DNA of 64,000 bases from an uncultured Nitrospirales bacterium (lineage in GTDB: Bacteria; Nitrospirota; Nitrospiria; Nitrospirales; UBA8639): positions 591,001-655,000 of the forward strand of contig OY282373.1 of the NCBI GenBank assembly GCA_958295805.1, read 5' to 3'. Position numbers and translations under genes: made by a program. The notes below the pieces were generated by a model. It did no database searches. It worked only from the letters and a program-made list of their open reading frames with translations, and was not told the origin of the DNA. Positions within the stretch are counted from its first letter, which is position 1. The number at the start of each line of letters is the position of its first letter. Positions 41,743 through 51,300 of this stretch are shown here, in pieces.

Positions 41743-42669
41743 ATGGCGACGAAGGATTTCATTCTGGATCTCGGCAAATTGATGATCGGCATTGCCTGGA
41801 TCGACGGTCGGCTCCAGCAGGAAGAGATGAACGCGCTGAAAGAACTGTTGTTTCTCCTGCCGGAAATTTCCGGCGAAGATTGGATGCAACTGGAACTCTA
41901 CATGACCCACGCGGTCACGGACGCAGAACGGCAAGACCTGCTCAATCGCGTACTCTCCGGCGTTCGATCATCCAAGGATAAACGGCTCGTGTTGGAAACA
42001 CTGGAGAAACTGGTCGCGGGTGAGGGACGGCAACCGGGAAGGGAAGCGGAATGGGTCAATCACGTTCGTCAGGATATCGAACGACGCGGCGCGGGGTTGA
42101 TCGCCCACTTGACGGCCCCCCTTCGGCAAACCTTGAAGAACAAAGCCGGCCGGTATCGGGGAGCGTCGTCCCGTGAAGATCACATTGAAGATTTCATCAA
42201 GAACACGATTTACTTTCAGTTGAGTGCAGAACTCTCCAACCAGGGACGGACGCTGGCCCTCCCCGAGACGGAAGCCCGCAAAATATGCTTGGCCGCGGGG
42301 ATCATGGCGCACGTGGCGTGGGTGGACAACGACGTGTGTCATCGTGAACGTGACGCCATGAGGCTGGGGCTCCAACAACTGTGGAACGTCCCGAAAGACG
42401 AAGCCGAACTCATTGCCGACATGAGTCACACCCGCATCATGCACGGCTTGGATCTGGTTCGCCTCACCAGGGGGTTTTGCGACTATACGACGCTTCAAGA
42501 GCGAAAGACCTTTCTCCGGTGTCTCTTCGCCGTTGCCAACGCCGCGGAGAACGTGTCTCACGCAGAAATTGAAGAAATTCGACGGATTGCCAAGGCCCTG
42601 GAATTGCCCCATCGAGAATTTATTGACGCAAAATTAACCGTGTCTCGTGAAGACCGAGGCGGGTTATAG
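41743..42669 (+). CDS. TerB-like protein with two TerB-type domains
   Basis: This protein of 308 residues from ATG 41743 has a strong ribosome site (AAAGGAGG). The first half starts DFILDLGKLMIGIAWIDGRLQ with acidic residues (QEEMNALKELLFLLP) as in TerB metal-binding helical bundles. The second half repeats the pattern (ICLAAGIMAHVAWVDNDVCHRERDAM, then LRCLFAVANAAENVSHAEI). Such proteins sit in tellurite-resistance and membrane-stress neighbourhoods, but no other ter genes are present. A longer frame from 41725 begins inside the ribosome site. It is followed 15 bases later by murJ. Confidence 0.82.
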   Translation: MATKDFILDLGKLMIGIAWIDGRLQQEEMNALKELLFLLPEISGEDWMQLELYMTHAVTDAERQDLLNRVLSGVRSSKDKRLVLETLEKLVAGEGRQPGREAEWVNHVRQDIERRGAGLIAHLTAPLRQTLKNKAGRYRGASSREDHIEDFIKNTIYFQLSAELSNQGRTLALPETEARKICLAAGIMAHVAWVDNDVCHRERDAMRLGLQQLWNVPKDEAELIADMSHTRIMHGLDLVRLTRGFCDYTTLQERKTFLRCLFAVANAAENVSHAEIEEIRRIAKALELPHREFIDAKLTVSREDRGGL

Positions 42670-42684
42670 CGCACGGCTTCTGGA

Positions 42685-44298
42685 ATGCCATTCATGTCCA
42701 CCGCTTCCCATTCTTCAAACGCCAACGAACACCGGTCCATCGCCAAGGCGGCCGGACTCATCGGGGCAGCGACCCTGTCCAGCCGAATCCTCGGACTCGT
42801 GCGTGACGTGATCCTTGCGCGACTCTTAGGGGCGACCATGGCCGCCGACGCGTTCTTTATCGCCTATCGCGTGCCCAACATGTTCCGTGAACTTCTGGCC
42901 GAAGGCTCCATGGCTTCTGCCTTTATCCCGGTCTTCACGGAATACCACGCCCGGCGCAGCAAACGGGAAACCTGGGAACTGGCCAGTGCCGTGTTTACCA
43001 CCCTGTTGTCGCTGGTCACCGTGACCGCCGTGATCGGGGTGATCGTGGCCCCGACCATCGTGTGGATGTTGGCGCCCGGATTTCACGAAGATTCGGAGCG
43101 GATCACCCTCACCACGACCCTGACCCGGATCATGTTTCCATATCTGATCTTCGTGAGTCTGGCGGCCGTCACCATGGGGATACTCAATTCCCTCCGGGCC
43201 TTTGCCGCGCCGGCCTTTGCCCCGGTGTTGTTCAACGTCTGCATTATCGCCTTCGCGCTGGTCCTGTCCCCGTCATTGGAGGAGCCGGTCATGGGCGTCG
43301 CCGTCGGGGTGGTCGTCGGCGGTCTGGCGCAATTTGTCGTCCAACTGCCCGGCGTACAACGACGCGGGCTGCTCTTTCAATGGCTGTTCAACCCCGGGCA
43401 TCCCGGCGTGCGGAAGATCGGGTGGTTGATGGTGCCGTCCTTATTGGGGCTTTCCGTGACTCAGATCAACGTCACCGTCAGTACCATCCTGGCGTCGTAT
43501 TTTCCCGGCGGGCCCACGTACCTGTTTTACGGGATGCGGTTGATCCAATTTCCATTGGGCATTTTCGGCGTCGCCTTAGCCACGGCGATTCTGCCCGCGC
43601 TATCGGAGCAGGCGTCGCGCCGGGACGTGAACGAACTGCGCGAGACCGTGGGATTCGGCCTTCGGATGATCGGATTTATTATCCTGCCGGCCATGGTCGG
43701 GTTAATCGCGCTTCGCCGCCCCATTGTCCACGTGGTGTTCGAACACGGAGCCTTTTCCCCCGCGGATACCCAAGGCACGGCCGCCGCGCTGTTGGCCTAC
43801 GCGGTGGGACTGTGGGCCTTTGCCGGCACTCGTGTCATTGTCGCGGCTTTTTATGCCCTCCAGGATACAAAAACGCCGGCCGTGACCGCGGTGATGGCCA
43901 TGCTCATCAACGTCGGGTTGGCCGTGCTGCTGATGAAGCCGTTCGCGCACGCCGGGTTGGCGTTAGCCACCGCGCTCTCGGCGATGGTGAACGTCGGCGC
44001 GTTGATGACCGTGCTGACCCGTCGAGTGGGCGGCATGGATTGGCGGGGACTGTGTCGGTCGCTGGGGCGAGCCGGGCTGGCGACGATTCCGGTGGTCCTC
44101 GCCTGTCTGTGGATTGACGGGTTGGCCGTCTGGCGTCAAGAAGAAGAATGGGTGGCCAAGAGCATCACGTTAGCGGCAGGCATCGGCCTGAGTCTGACCG
44201 GATACATCGGCACCCAGGCCTTATTGCGCTCCGAAGAACTGGACGTAGTGTGGAAACTGGTGCAAGACAAAATCACGCAGAACCGTCAGAAAACGTAA
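42685..44298 (+). CDS. murJ: MurJ lipid II flippase (MviN)
   Basis: This 537-residue inner-membrane protein of about 14 helices starts IAKAAGLIGAATLSSRILGLVRDVILARLLGA in the usual order. A dense Arg/Asp/Glu pattern lines the first helices (AADAFFIAYRVPNMFRELLAEG), GIFGVALATAILPALSEQA lies near residue 290, and YALQDTKTPAVTAVM near 390. MurJ flips lipid II across the membrane for peptidoglycan synthesis. The start at 42685 follows the TerB-like gene by 15 bases, which suggests one transcript. The gene is normal in length. Confidence 0.95.
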   Translation: MPFMSTASHSSNANEHRSIAKAAGLIGAATLSSRILGLVRDVILARLLGATMAADAFFIAYRVPNMFRELLAEGSMASAFIPVFTEYHARRSKRETWELASAVFTTLLSLVTVTAVIGVIVAPTIVWMLAPGFHEDSERITLTTTLTRIMFPYLIFVSLAAVTMGILNSLRAFAAPAFAPVLFNVCIIAFALVLSPSLEEPVMGVAVGVVVGGLAQFVVQLPGVQRRGLLFQWLFNPGHPGVRKIGWLMVPSLLGLSVTQINVTVSTILASYFPGGPTYLFYGMRLIQFPLGIFGVALATAILPALSEQASRRDVNELRETVGFGLRMIGFIILPAMVGLIALRRPIVHVVFEHGAFSPADTQGTAAALLAYAVGLWAFAGTRVIVAAFYALQDTKTPAVTAVMAMLINVGLAVLLMKPFAHAGLALATALSAMVNVGALMTVLTRRVGGMDWRGLCRSLGRAGLATIPVVLACLWIDGLAVWRQEEEWVAKSITLAAGIGLSLTGYIGTQALLRSEELDVVWKLVQDKITQNRQKT

Positions 44299-44479
44299 AG
44301 GCTGAAAAAAAGCGCGCCCCCCCGGGATTCGCTGCAAAGCGGTCCTGCCGTGCTGCTGGCCCTTGGTCAAGGCAAAAGAAAAGCGCGTGCGCCCCCGGGC
44401 GTCCCCTGTCATTCTGAGCGAAGCGAAGAATCTCCGTCCGATCAACTGAAGCCAGAGCGCGCAACCGGCCCGCAGCGAT
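44299..44479. repeat. spacer with a GCGCGCCCCCCCGGG pair and a dispersed repeat
   Basis: AAAGCGCGCCCCCCCGGG (about 44309) and AAAAGCGCGTGCGCCCCCGGG (about 44379) are direct repeats about 70 bases apart, the later one followed by GTCATTCTGAGCGAAGCGAAGAATCT at 44408-44433. The spacer has no gene. Confidence 0.7.
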
Positions 44480-45289
44480 TCAGAAATACCAGACCATTTT
44501 CAACAACAGATTGACCTCTTCATTATCCACGTCCACCGGCACCCTGATGCCGTCCAGGTCGAAGCTGGTCCAATTTTTATTCGGATATCCGGTATAACGC
44601 ACTTCGCCTTGGAGCGCGGCGTGTGGGCCGATCATCTTTTCCAGGCCGAACCCAGTCGTCCACGCGTTAAAAGACAACTTATGACTCTGCGTACCTGAAG
44701 TAAACTGGGCGGGAGTCGGACACGATGTGGGCTCAAGGCACCCGTGAAACCCGATCTTGAACCGCGTCTTGACCTGGCGCACGCCGGCAAGGACGTACAC
44801 GCTCGCGTCATGCTCCCATACCTGAAGAAATTCCGGGCGGACGCCCAGTCTCAACGTCAGCCCGTAACTCATGTCCTTTGAAAAAGACCACGAATCAGGC
44901 CAACTTTCCCCGAGTTGATTACGCCCGGGGGACGTGCCCGCGCCGTCAAGTCGTCCTCGTGCCGTGCCGTCGTGGAGCGTCACGTCAACTTCACCGCCCA
45001 AGTAAAAAAGACCACGCTCGTTCAGAGGCAGACGATAGCCGGCAAGGAACCCGAACCCATACCCTGTTTTGTCCGCGGAACCCTCATCCCGAAAAACCCT
45101 GGAGCCTTGAGGCGACGGCGGACGATTTTCAACGATTTTGCCGTAAGAAGCGTCCAGCCACTCCACGGTTGCCGCCCCGCCGACGTAAAACCGCCCCTCA
45201 TCAGCAAGCGCCGTATCCGCCACGACCAAGACCGTAACCACCCCGCAACAGCATAACAATCGCCTCATCCAATTCAAAAAAATTCCCAT
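44480..45289 (-). CDS. outer-membrane beta-barrel protein
   Basis: This protein of 269 residues has a signal peptide (RRLLCCCGVVTVLVVADTALA, cleavage after ALA) and alternating beta strands: GRFYVGGAATVEWLDASYGK, GYGFGFLAGYRLPLN, YGLTLRLGVRPEFLQVW. It ends in the aromatic KMVWYF, as outer-membrane proteins do. A Cys pair lies in a surface loop (CLEPTSC). ATG 45289 has the strong ribosome site GGAGGAGAGG. The longer frame to 45616 adds only repeat-derived Arg/Pro/Gly residues, so I leave it out. It is not close in sequence to the barrel at 35.1 kb. Confidence 0.88.
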   Translation of the reverse strand: MGIFLNWMRRLLCCCGVVTVLVVADTALADEGRFYVGGAATVEWLDASYGKIVENRPPSPQGSRVFRDEGSADKTGYGFGFLAGYRLPLNERGLFYLGGEVDVTLHDGTARGRLDGAGTSPGRNQLGESWPDSWSFSKDMSYGLTLRLGVRPEFLQVWEHDASVYVLAGVRQVKTRFKIGFHGCLEPTSCPTPAQFTSGTQSHKLSFNAWTTGFGLEKMIGPHAALQGEVRYTGYPNKNWTSFDLDGIRVPVDVDNEEVNLLLKMVWYF

Positions 45290-45701
45290 GTGCCTCTCCT
45301 CCTCCCTCATTCGTCCAACACCCCCGATCAAACGAAAAAGATATACCAAAATTTCCCAATCCCCGTAAAGTATCCCCCCTCCGCCCCCCTCTTCTTCCCC
45401 ACGAACCGCTGAGGGACACCCCCCTCCTCCCCCTCTCCCCTTGCGGGAGAGGGCCAGGGTGAGGGGTCTCCTCCCCTGATGTTCCAACGACACTACCACC
45501 CCGCAGCCGCCGGGTCGTCCATGTGTAGGGCGCCATCTCATGGCGCCTCCGAGCCCCTGCCGAGCAGGCCCGGTCCCGCGGCCGCCGGACCGTCCATGTG
45601 TAGGGCGCCATCTCATGGCGCCTCCGAGCCCCTGCCGAGCAGCCCCGGTCCCGCTCCCGCGGCGGTCGTCCAGGCAGCAATATTGCCCGCCTGTTATTTA
45701 C
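45290..45701. repeat. spacer after gltA with REP-like hairpins
   Basis: It holds a CCCTCTCCCC-TTGC-GGGAGAGGG hairpin at about 45431-45450 and two copies of GTGTAGGGCGCCATCTCATGGCGCC (hairpin arms GGCGCCAT and ATGGCGCC around CTC, at 45529-45547 and 45604-45622) in a GC-rich context. The 75-base spacing is about half of the 139-base period seen at 47.6-48.2 kb. No gene is present. Confidence 0.8.
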
Positions 45702-47018
45702 CTATCCCGGCCCCGCGGCCGCCGGACCGTCCAGGCGTTGCGCCATGGGCACGTAATCGATGGCGGGGCGGCCGGTATACAACTGTCGCGGCCTCCCGAT
45801 TTTGACCGCGGGCGCCTGCATCATTTCCCGCCAATGGGCAATCCATCCGGGCAATCGTCCGATCGCAAACAGGACCGTAAACATGTTGACGGGGAACCCG
45901 ATGGCTTTATAAATGACGCCGCTGTAAAAATCCACGTTCGGATACAATTTGCGCGAAAGAAAAAAGTCGTCCTTCAGGGCGACCTCTTCCAGCCGTTTGG
46001 CCACGTCGAGTAACGGATCATGAACGCCGAGGGCGGCGAGGACGTGATCGCAGGTGCGTTTTAAGATGGTCGCCCGCGGGTCATAGTGGCGATAGACGCG
46101 ATGCCCGAACCCGGAAAGGCGAAAAGGATGAGATCGATCCTTGGCCAGGTCAACGTATTTCCCCACGTTGGCGCCGTCGGCCTGAATGGTGTCCAGCATG
46201 GTCATCACCTGTTGGCTGGCCCCGCCGTGGCGCGGTCCCCACAACGCGTAGATGCCCGCGGCCACGGAGGCAAAAAGATTCGCATGGGACGAGCCCACGA
46301 GTCGGACCGTGGACGTGGAACAGTTTTGCTCATGGTCCGCGTGCAGAAGAAGCGCCAGGTTCAACGCGCGGGCCGCGACGGGATTCACGTCAGACGGCTC
46401 CGTCGGCACGGCAAACATCATGCGGAGAAAATTGGAACAATAGTCCAACGCGTTGTCGGGATAAATAAACGGCTGCCCGATCGATTTCTTGTACGAATAC
46501 GCGGCAATGGAAGGGAGTTTGGCCAAGAGCCGATGCGTGGAGAGTTCCACCTGGTGCGGGTCGGTCGGGTTGTGGCTGTCCTGATAAAACGTCGAGAGCG
46601 CGCCGACCACCGCGGACAGAATCGCCATGGGATGGGCATCTTTCGGAAACCCGTCGTAAAAACGTTTCACGTCTTCGTGCAACAGCGTGTGCCGGGTGAT
46701 GGTGGTGACGAAGGCGTGAGACGCAGCAGGAGACGGGAGGGTGCCGTAGATCAACAAGTAGGCCGTCTCCAGAAAATCGGACCGTTCAGCCAGGGCCTCA
46801 ATCGGAATGCCCCGGTATCGAAGAATCCCGTGGTCGCCGTCAACAAAGGTGATGGCGCTGGAACAGGACGCCGTATTGACGTAACCGGGATCAAGCGTCG
46901 TGAAACCCGTCCGGTCCCGGAGCGTCGAGATGTCAATCACCTGATCGCCTGCCGTCCCCGTGGCCAGCGGCAGGTCAACCACGCGATCGGCCACGTGAAG
47001 CCTCGCAGTGCGCGTCAT
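45702..47018 (-). CDS. gltA: citrate synthase
   Basis: This 438-residue cytoplasmic enzyme makes citrate from oxaloacetate and acetyl-CoA, the entry step of the TCA cycle. Motifs include GILRYRGIPIEALAERSDFLE near residue 70, LALLLHADHEQNCSTSTVRL near 230, WGPRHGGASQQVMTMLD near 270 and SGFGHRVYRHYDPRA near 315, with catalytic His in LHADHEQ and GHRVYRHYDPR and the Asp in NVDFYSGVIYKAIG. ATG 47018 is favoured (MTRTARLHVADRVV); 47057 and 47063 are longer options. The last codons (LDGPAAAGPG and the stop) lie in the same GC-rich sequence that is repeated in the array upstream. Fragments of the gene end occur at 47.6-48.26 kb. Confidence 0.95.
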   Translation of the reverse strand: MTRTARLHVADRVVDLPLATGTAGDQVIDISTLRDRTGFTTLDPGYVNTASCSSAITFVDGDHGILRYRGIPIEALAERSDFLETAYLLIYGTLPSPAASHAFVTTITRHTLLHEDVKRFYDGFPKDAHPMAILSAVVGALSTFYQDSHNPTDPHQVELSTHRLLAKLPSIAAYSYKKSIGQPFIYPDNALDYCSNFLRMMFAVPTEPSDVNPVAARALNLALLLHADHEQNCSTSTVRLVGSSHANLFASVAAGIYALWGPRHGGASQQVMTMLDTIQADGANVGKYVDLAKDRSHPFRLSGFGHRVYRHYDPRATILKRTCDHVLAALGVHDPLLDVAKRLEEVALKDDFFLSRKLYPNVDFYSGVIYKAIGFPVNMFTVLFAIGRLPGWIAHWREMMQAPAVKIGRPRQLYTGRPAIDYVPMAQRLDGPAAAGPG

Positions 47019-47604
47019 AGGAGAATTCTCCGCGTGAGGCAAGCAGTCGTCAACCATAGCCACGTACTAATAGAGGATCCCGTCAAAAAAAACCACCCCC
47101 CGCAGGGCTCCCATTGTCATTCTGAGCGAAGCGCCTGCCCTGAGCCTCGAAGGGAAGAATCTGCCTTCCCATTTGCCCGAGCATGACGCCGGGGGCGTGG
47201 AACAGCGGATCGAGTACGGGCATTTCTTCCCCTCACCCCGCCCCTCTCCCGCAAGGGGAGAGGGAGTACTCTCCCGCTGTCACTCCCGCGAAACCTGTCC
47301 CCAACATTTGTTATCGGAGAGCGGGAATTCAGAGATGATGCCGGGCACATTCATGGCGTGTCCTCCGCCATCCCGCCCCCCTCCGCCCTTCCGCCCTCCC
47401 ATTGTCATCCTCCCCTCCCATTGTCATCCTGAGCGAAGCGAAGGATCTGCTTTTCTCTCCCTGTCCTCATGGGTGGACCCGGTGCGGGAACGAACCAGAT
47501 TCTTCCCCTCGAGGCCCTTCGAGGCTCAGGGCAAGCTCAGGGCAGGCGCTTCGCTCAGAATGACAGAGAAGGAAGAATGACAGACAAAGTCAGAATGAAT
47601 CCCG
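47019..47604. repeat. spacer upstream of gltA with dispersed repeats
   Basis: It has a long-form CATTCTGAGCGAAGCG repeat with GAGCCTCGAAGGG (47116-47162), a CCCTCTCCC-GCAA-GGGGAGAGGG type hairpin (about 47240-47262), a hairpin-like GTCACTCCCGCGAAACC..AGCGGGAATTCAG (about 47279-47333), and CATCCTGAGCGAAGCGAAGGATCT (about 47425-47448). CCTTCGAGGCTCAGGG and GCGCTTCGCTCAGAATGACAG (about 47517-47567) are copies in the opposite orientation. No gene is convincing. Confidence 0.7.
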
Positions 47605-48152
47605 TCCCCGCGGCCGCAAGGTCGTCCGTGTGTAGGGCGCCATCTCATGGCGCCGCCGCACCCCTGCCGAGCCGGCCCGGTTCCGCGGAGGCGGGGGGGG
47701 TCGTCCAAGCGGCAATGTTACCCTCCCGGTGTTTGCCTATCCCGTCCCCGCGGCCGCAAGGTCGTCCGTGTGTAGGGCGCCATCTCATGGCGCCTCCGAC
47801 CCCCTGCCGAGCCGGCCCGGCCCCGCGGCCGCGCAAGGTCGTCCAGGCGGCAATGTTACCCTCCCGGTGTTTGCCCATCCCGGCCTCGCAGCCGCCGGGT
47901 CGTCCGTATGTAGGGCGCCATCTCATGGCGCCTCCGACCCCCTGCCGAGCCGGCCCGGTTCCGCGGCCGCGCAAGGTCGTTCAGGCGGCAACGTTACCCT
48001 CCCGGTGTTTGCCTATCCCCCGGCCCCGCAGCCGCCGGGTCGTCCGTATGTAGGGCGCCATCTCATGGCGCCTCCGCGCCCCTGCCGAGCCGGCCCGGCC
48101 CCGCGGGCGCGCAAGGTCGTCCGAGCGGCCAGGTTGCCCGCCTGGTGTTTGC
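47605..48152. repeat. 139-base tandem array derived from the gltA 3' end
   Basis: Four units of 138-140 bases follow one another, with hairpins GGCGCCAT-CTC-ATGGCGCC at 47636, 47776, 47914 and 48054. Each unit also has CCTATCCC..CCCCGCGGCCGC, which on the minus strand is the last codons and stop of gltA, then GTCGTCCGTGTGTAGG, the hairpin, CCCTGCCGAGCCGGCCCGG and GGCAATGTTACCCTCCCGGTG. The array continues into a larger gltA tail fragment at 48153. The first half-length spacing near 45.5 kb is related. Confidence 0.85.
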
Positions 48153-48257
48153 CTATCCCGGCCCCGCGGCCGCCGGGTCGTCCGGGCGTTGCACCATGGG
48201 AACGTAGCCGATGGCAGGGCGGCCGGTAGACAACTGTCGCGGCCTTCCGATGTGACC
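48153..48257 (-). pseudogene. gltA 3'-end fragment
   Basis: On the minus strand, bases 48257-48153 read GRPRQLSTGRPAIGYVPMVQR then PDDPAAAGPG and a stop. This is about 33 codons of the citrate synthase C terminus with a few substitutions, in the same order as in the true gene at 45.7 kb. The similarity ends abruptly at 48257, where unrelated sequence begins, about 110 bases before the giant gene. The rest of the gene is absent. Confidence 0.85.
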
Positions 48258-48365
48258 GGAAGGCATTAAAAATCATGACGTTTTTTCTTGCAATGTGCAT
48301 GAGGATGTTGAGATACTTGAAAAAATGTCCGGGATCCGTGAGAGCATGAGGAAGCTTCTCGAGAG

Positions 48366-51300
48366 ATGAGAGAAGAAAAACCAATCCCGAAGAATCCTTT
48401 GACCGTCGTCGCGAGGAAAGTGGCAAGCATGGCAAAGGCGGACCCGCGATCCGCAAAAAACAGCATCAGTGTCGTGAAGGCCGCGGCCGGTAGAGGCCGG
48501 CGCGCGGCTGCCGGGCTGCCGTTCGCCGCGGCCTTCCTGGGCATCGCCCTCCTCGCGGCCTTCGCCGCGGCGCCGGCCGCGGCGCAGGACTCCTGCACGA
48601 CCTGCCTGGAGCGGCCGGTCGTCACCTCCACCCCGGCGTCGGGGAGCACCTACTATCCGGGCGAGACCATCGTGGTGCAGGTGCGGCCCCGGAACTCGCC
48701 CTGGGTCAGCATGACCAGCGCGGACAGCCCCACGCTGGGGCTCAACGTCGGCGGCACCGTCAAGTCGTTGAGCGGGAACCTCCAGAGCCGGCGATATTCC
48801 TACACCGTTTACGACCACGAACAAAGGCAGACCGTGACCCGCTCGCGGGATTCCAACGTGCTGGAGTTCCGCTACACGGTGCAGAAGGGGGACCGCGACA
48901 CCGACGGGGTGAGCGTGGCGGCGAACGCGCTGGGCGGCGGCAACATCGGCGCCAGCGTCGGCGGCGCCTTGTTCGGCGGCGGCGGGACCTGGTACCCGAG
49001 CCTCAGCAAGAACCACAGCGCGATGAGCGACCAGTCCGGCCACAAGGTGGACACGCGGGCGCCGACCTTCTCCGGGGTGACGGGCCCGGACATCATCTTC
49101 TACGCGGGCGCGTATGTGAACTACCGGCTGCCGGCGGTGGCCAACGCGGACGCCGTGCACAACCTCACCTATTCGGTGACGTCGGCGCGGCCGCTGCCGA
49201 ACCTGCCGCTGAACCTGCTGGTGGGCTATTCGCTGAACGCGACCACGCGGGCGATCACGGGGTCGTGGACCAGCGCGTTGTCGCGGAACAACTACACGCT
49301 GCGGGCGACCGACGGGTTCGGCCGCACGGCCGATCTGACGTTCCACCTGCAGGTGAGCACCGACGCGGGGATCGAGGCGATCACGATCACGTCGGACCCC
49401 GGGTCGGACGACACCTACGGCAAGGTCGCGCCGTTCGGGACGAACGACACCATCACCGTGAATGTGGACTTCACGCACCGGCTCACGACGGTCCTCGGGT
49501 CGAGGGTGTGCCTGAGAATCCAGATCGGGAGCAACACCCGCACGGAGTGCGAGCCCTCCTCTTACACCTCGGACTCCAGCCGCTGGGACAAGCTCGATTT
49601 CAGCTACGCGGTGCAGGCGGACGACTGGGACGGCGACGGCATCTCCTTCCCGACGAACCCGATGGGCGCCGGCAAGGACGGCGGCCTCCGTTTCCGCATC
49701 ACCGGAGTCGGCACTGACAACCGGGTGAACCGGAGCTTCGCGTCGATTCCGGCCGACGCGAACCACAAGGTGCGCGGGCAGCAGACCGTGCCGAGCTTCG
49801 GCTCGACGGCCAGCCCTGTCTATAGCTGGGTGAAGGGCAACGCGGTCTCGCAGGCGCTGCCGGCGGTGCCGGCGGCGACGGACGGCGACGGCGGCGTGAC
49901 CTACACCATCGAGGGGAACCTGCCGGCCGGCCTGAGCTTCGCCGCAGCGACGCGAACCATTTCCGGCACGCCCACCGCGGCGCAAGGGGCGACGAACTAC
50001 ACGCTGGCGGCGACGGACGGCGACGGCGACAAGGCGACGCTGCGCTTCTCCATCGAGATCGAGGAGATCGCGGTGTCGATCTCCTCGCCGAGCGTGGCGG
50101 AAGGCGCGGCGGACGGGACGGCGACCCTGAAATACGACGTGACCCTGAACCGGGCGCCGGGGCGGCGGGTGACGGTGGCCTACGCCGCGGCCGCGGACCC
50201 GGGCACGGCGGAGGCGGACGCCGACTACGCGACCATTACGGGCGGGACGCTGACCTTCGCCGCGTCGGAGACGAGCCGGACCTTCGAGGTGGGGGTGAAG
50301 GGGGACGCGCTGGACGAGCCGGACGAGACGGTGCGGATCGCGCTGAGCAACCCCTCCGGGGCGGTGCTGGGGAGCGCGTCGACCGGGGTGGGGACGATCA
50401 CGGACGACGACCCGACGCCGACGCTGGCGCTGGCCCTGTCGGCCTCGACCATCGACGAGAGCGGCGCGGGCAACGCGACCACGGTGACGGCGAGCCTGAG
50501 CGGCGGGACCTCGGGCGAGGAGATCGTGGTGACGGTGACGGTGACGGGCGGGACCGCGGCGGCGGGCGACTTCAGCCTGTCGAGCGACAAGACGCTGACC
50601 ATCGCGGCCGGGGCGACGACGAGTTCGGGCACGGTGACGGTGACGGCGATGCACGACACGACGGACGAGCCGGCCGAGACCGCGACGGTGGGCGGGACGG
50701 TGGCCGGCGGGCACGGGCTGGTGGCGGCGCCCGAGGGCCTGACGCTCACCATCGCCGACGACGACGCCGCGCCGGGGGTGACGCTGTCGGTATCGCCGGC
50801 CTCGGTCTCGGAGAACGGCGGGGTCTCCACGGTGACGGCGACGCTGACGAACCCGTCGAGCGCGGCGACGACGGTGACGGTGACGGCGGCGGTCACGGGC
50901 CTCTACACGGTGGGGTCGGACGCGAGCATCGTGATCGCGGCGGGCGAGACGGCGAACGCCGCGGACACGGCGTTGATCGTGGCGGTGGACGACGACGTGC
51001 ACCAGGGCAGCGCCGGGCGTTCGACGACGGTGACGGCGACGGCCGCCAACGACCAGGGGACGACGGGGAGCGTGACCGGGGCGCCGCTGACGCTGACGGA
51101 CGACGAGGATCTGCCGGAGGTGACGCTGGTCCTGTCACCGACGTCGATCTCGGAGAGTAGCGGGGTCTCGACGGTGCAGGCGACGCTGTCGGTGGTGTCG
51201 AGCGCGGCGGTGACGGTGACGGTGACGGCGGCGGCGGGCACGGGGGCGATTGCTGCGGACTTCAGCCTGTCGAGCAACAGGACGCTGACGATCGCGGCGG

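Noticed and set aside
45287-45680. N-terminal extensions of the outer-membrane protein up to 45616, and a 159-codon frame to 45680.
   Set aside because: They are translations of the CGCCATCTCATGGCG repeats; a clean signal peptide and strong ribosome site place the start at 45289.
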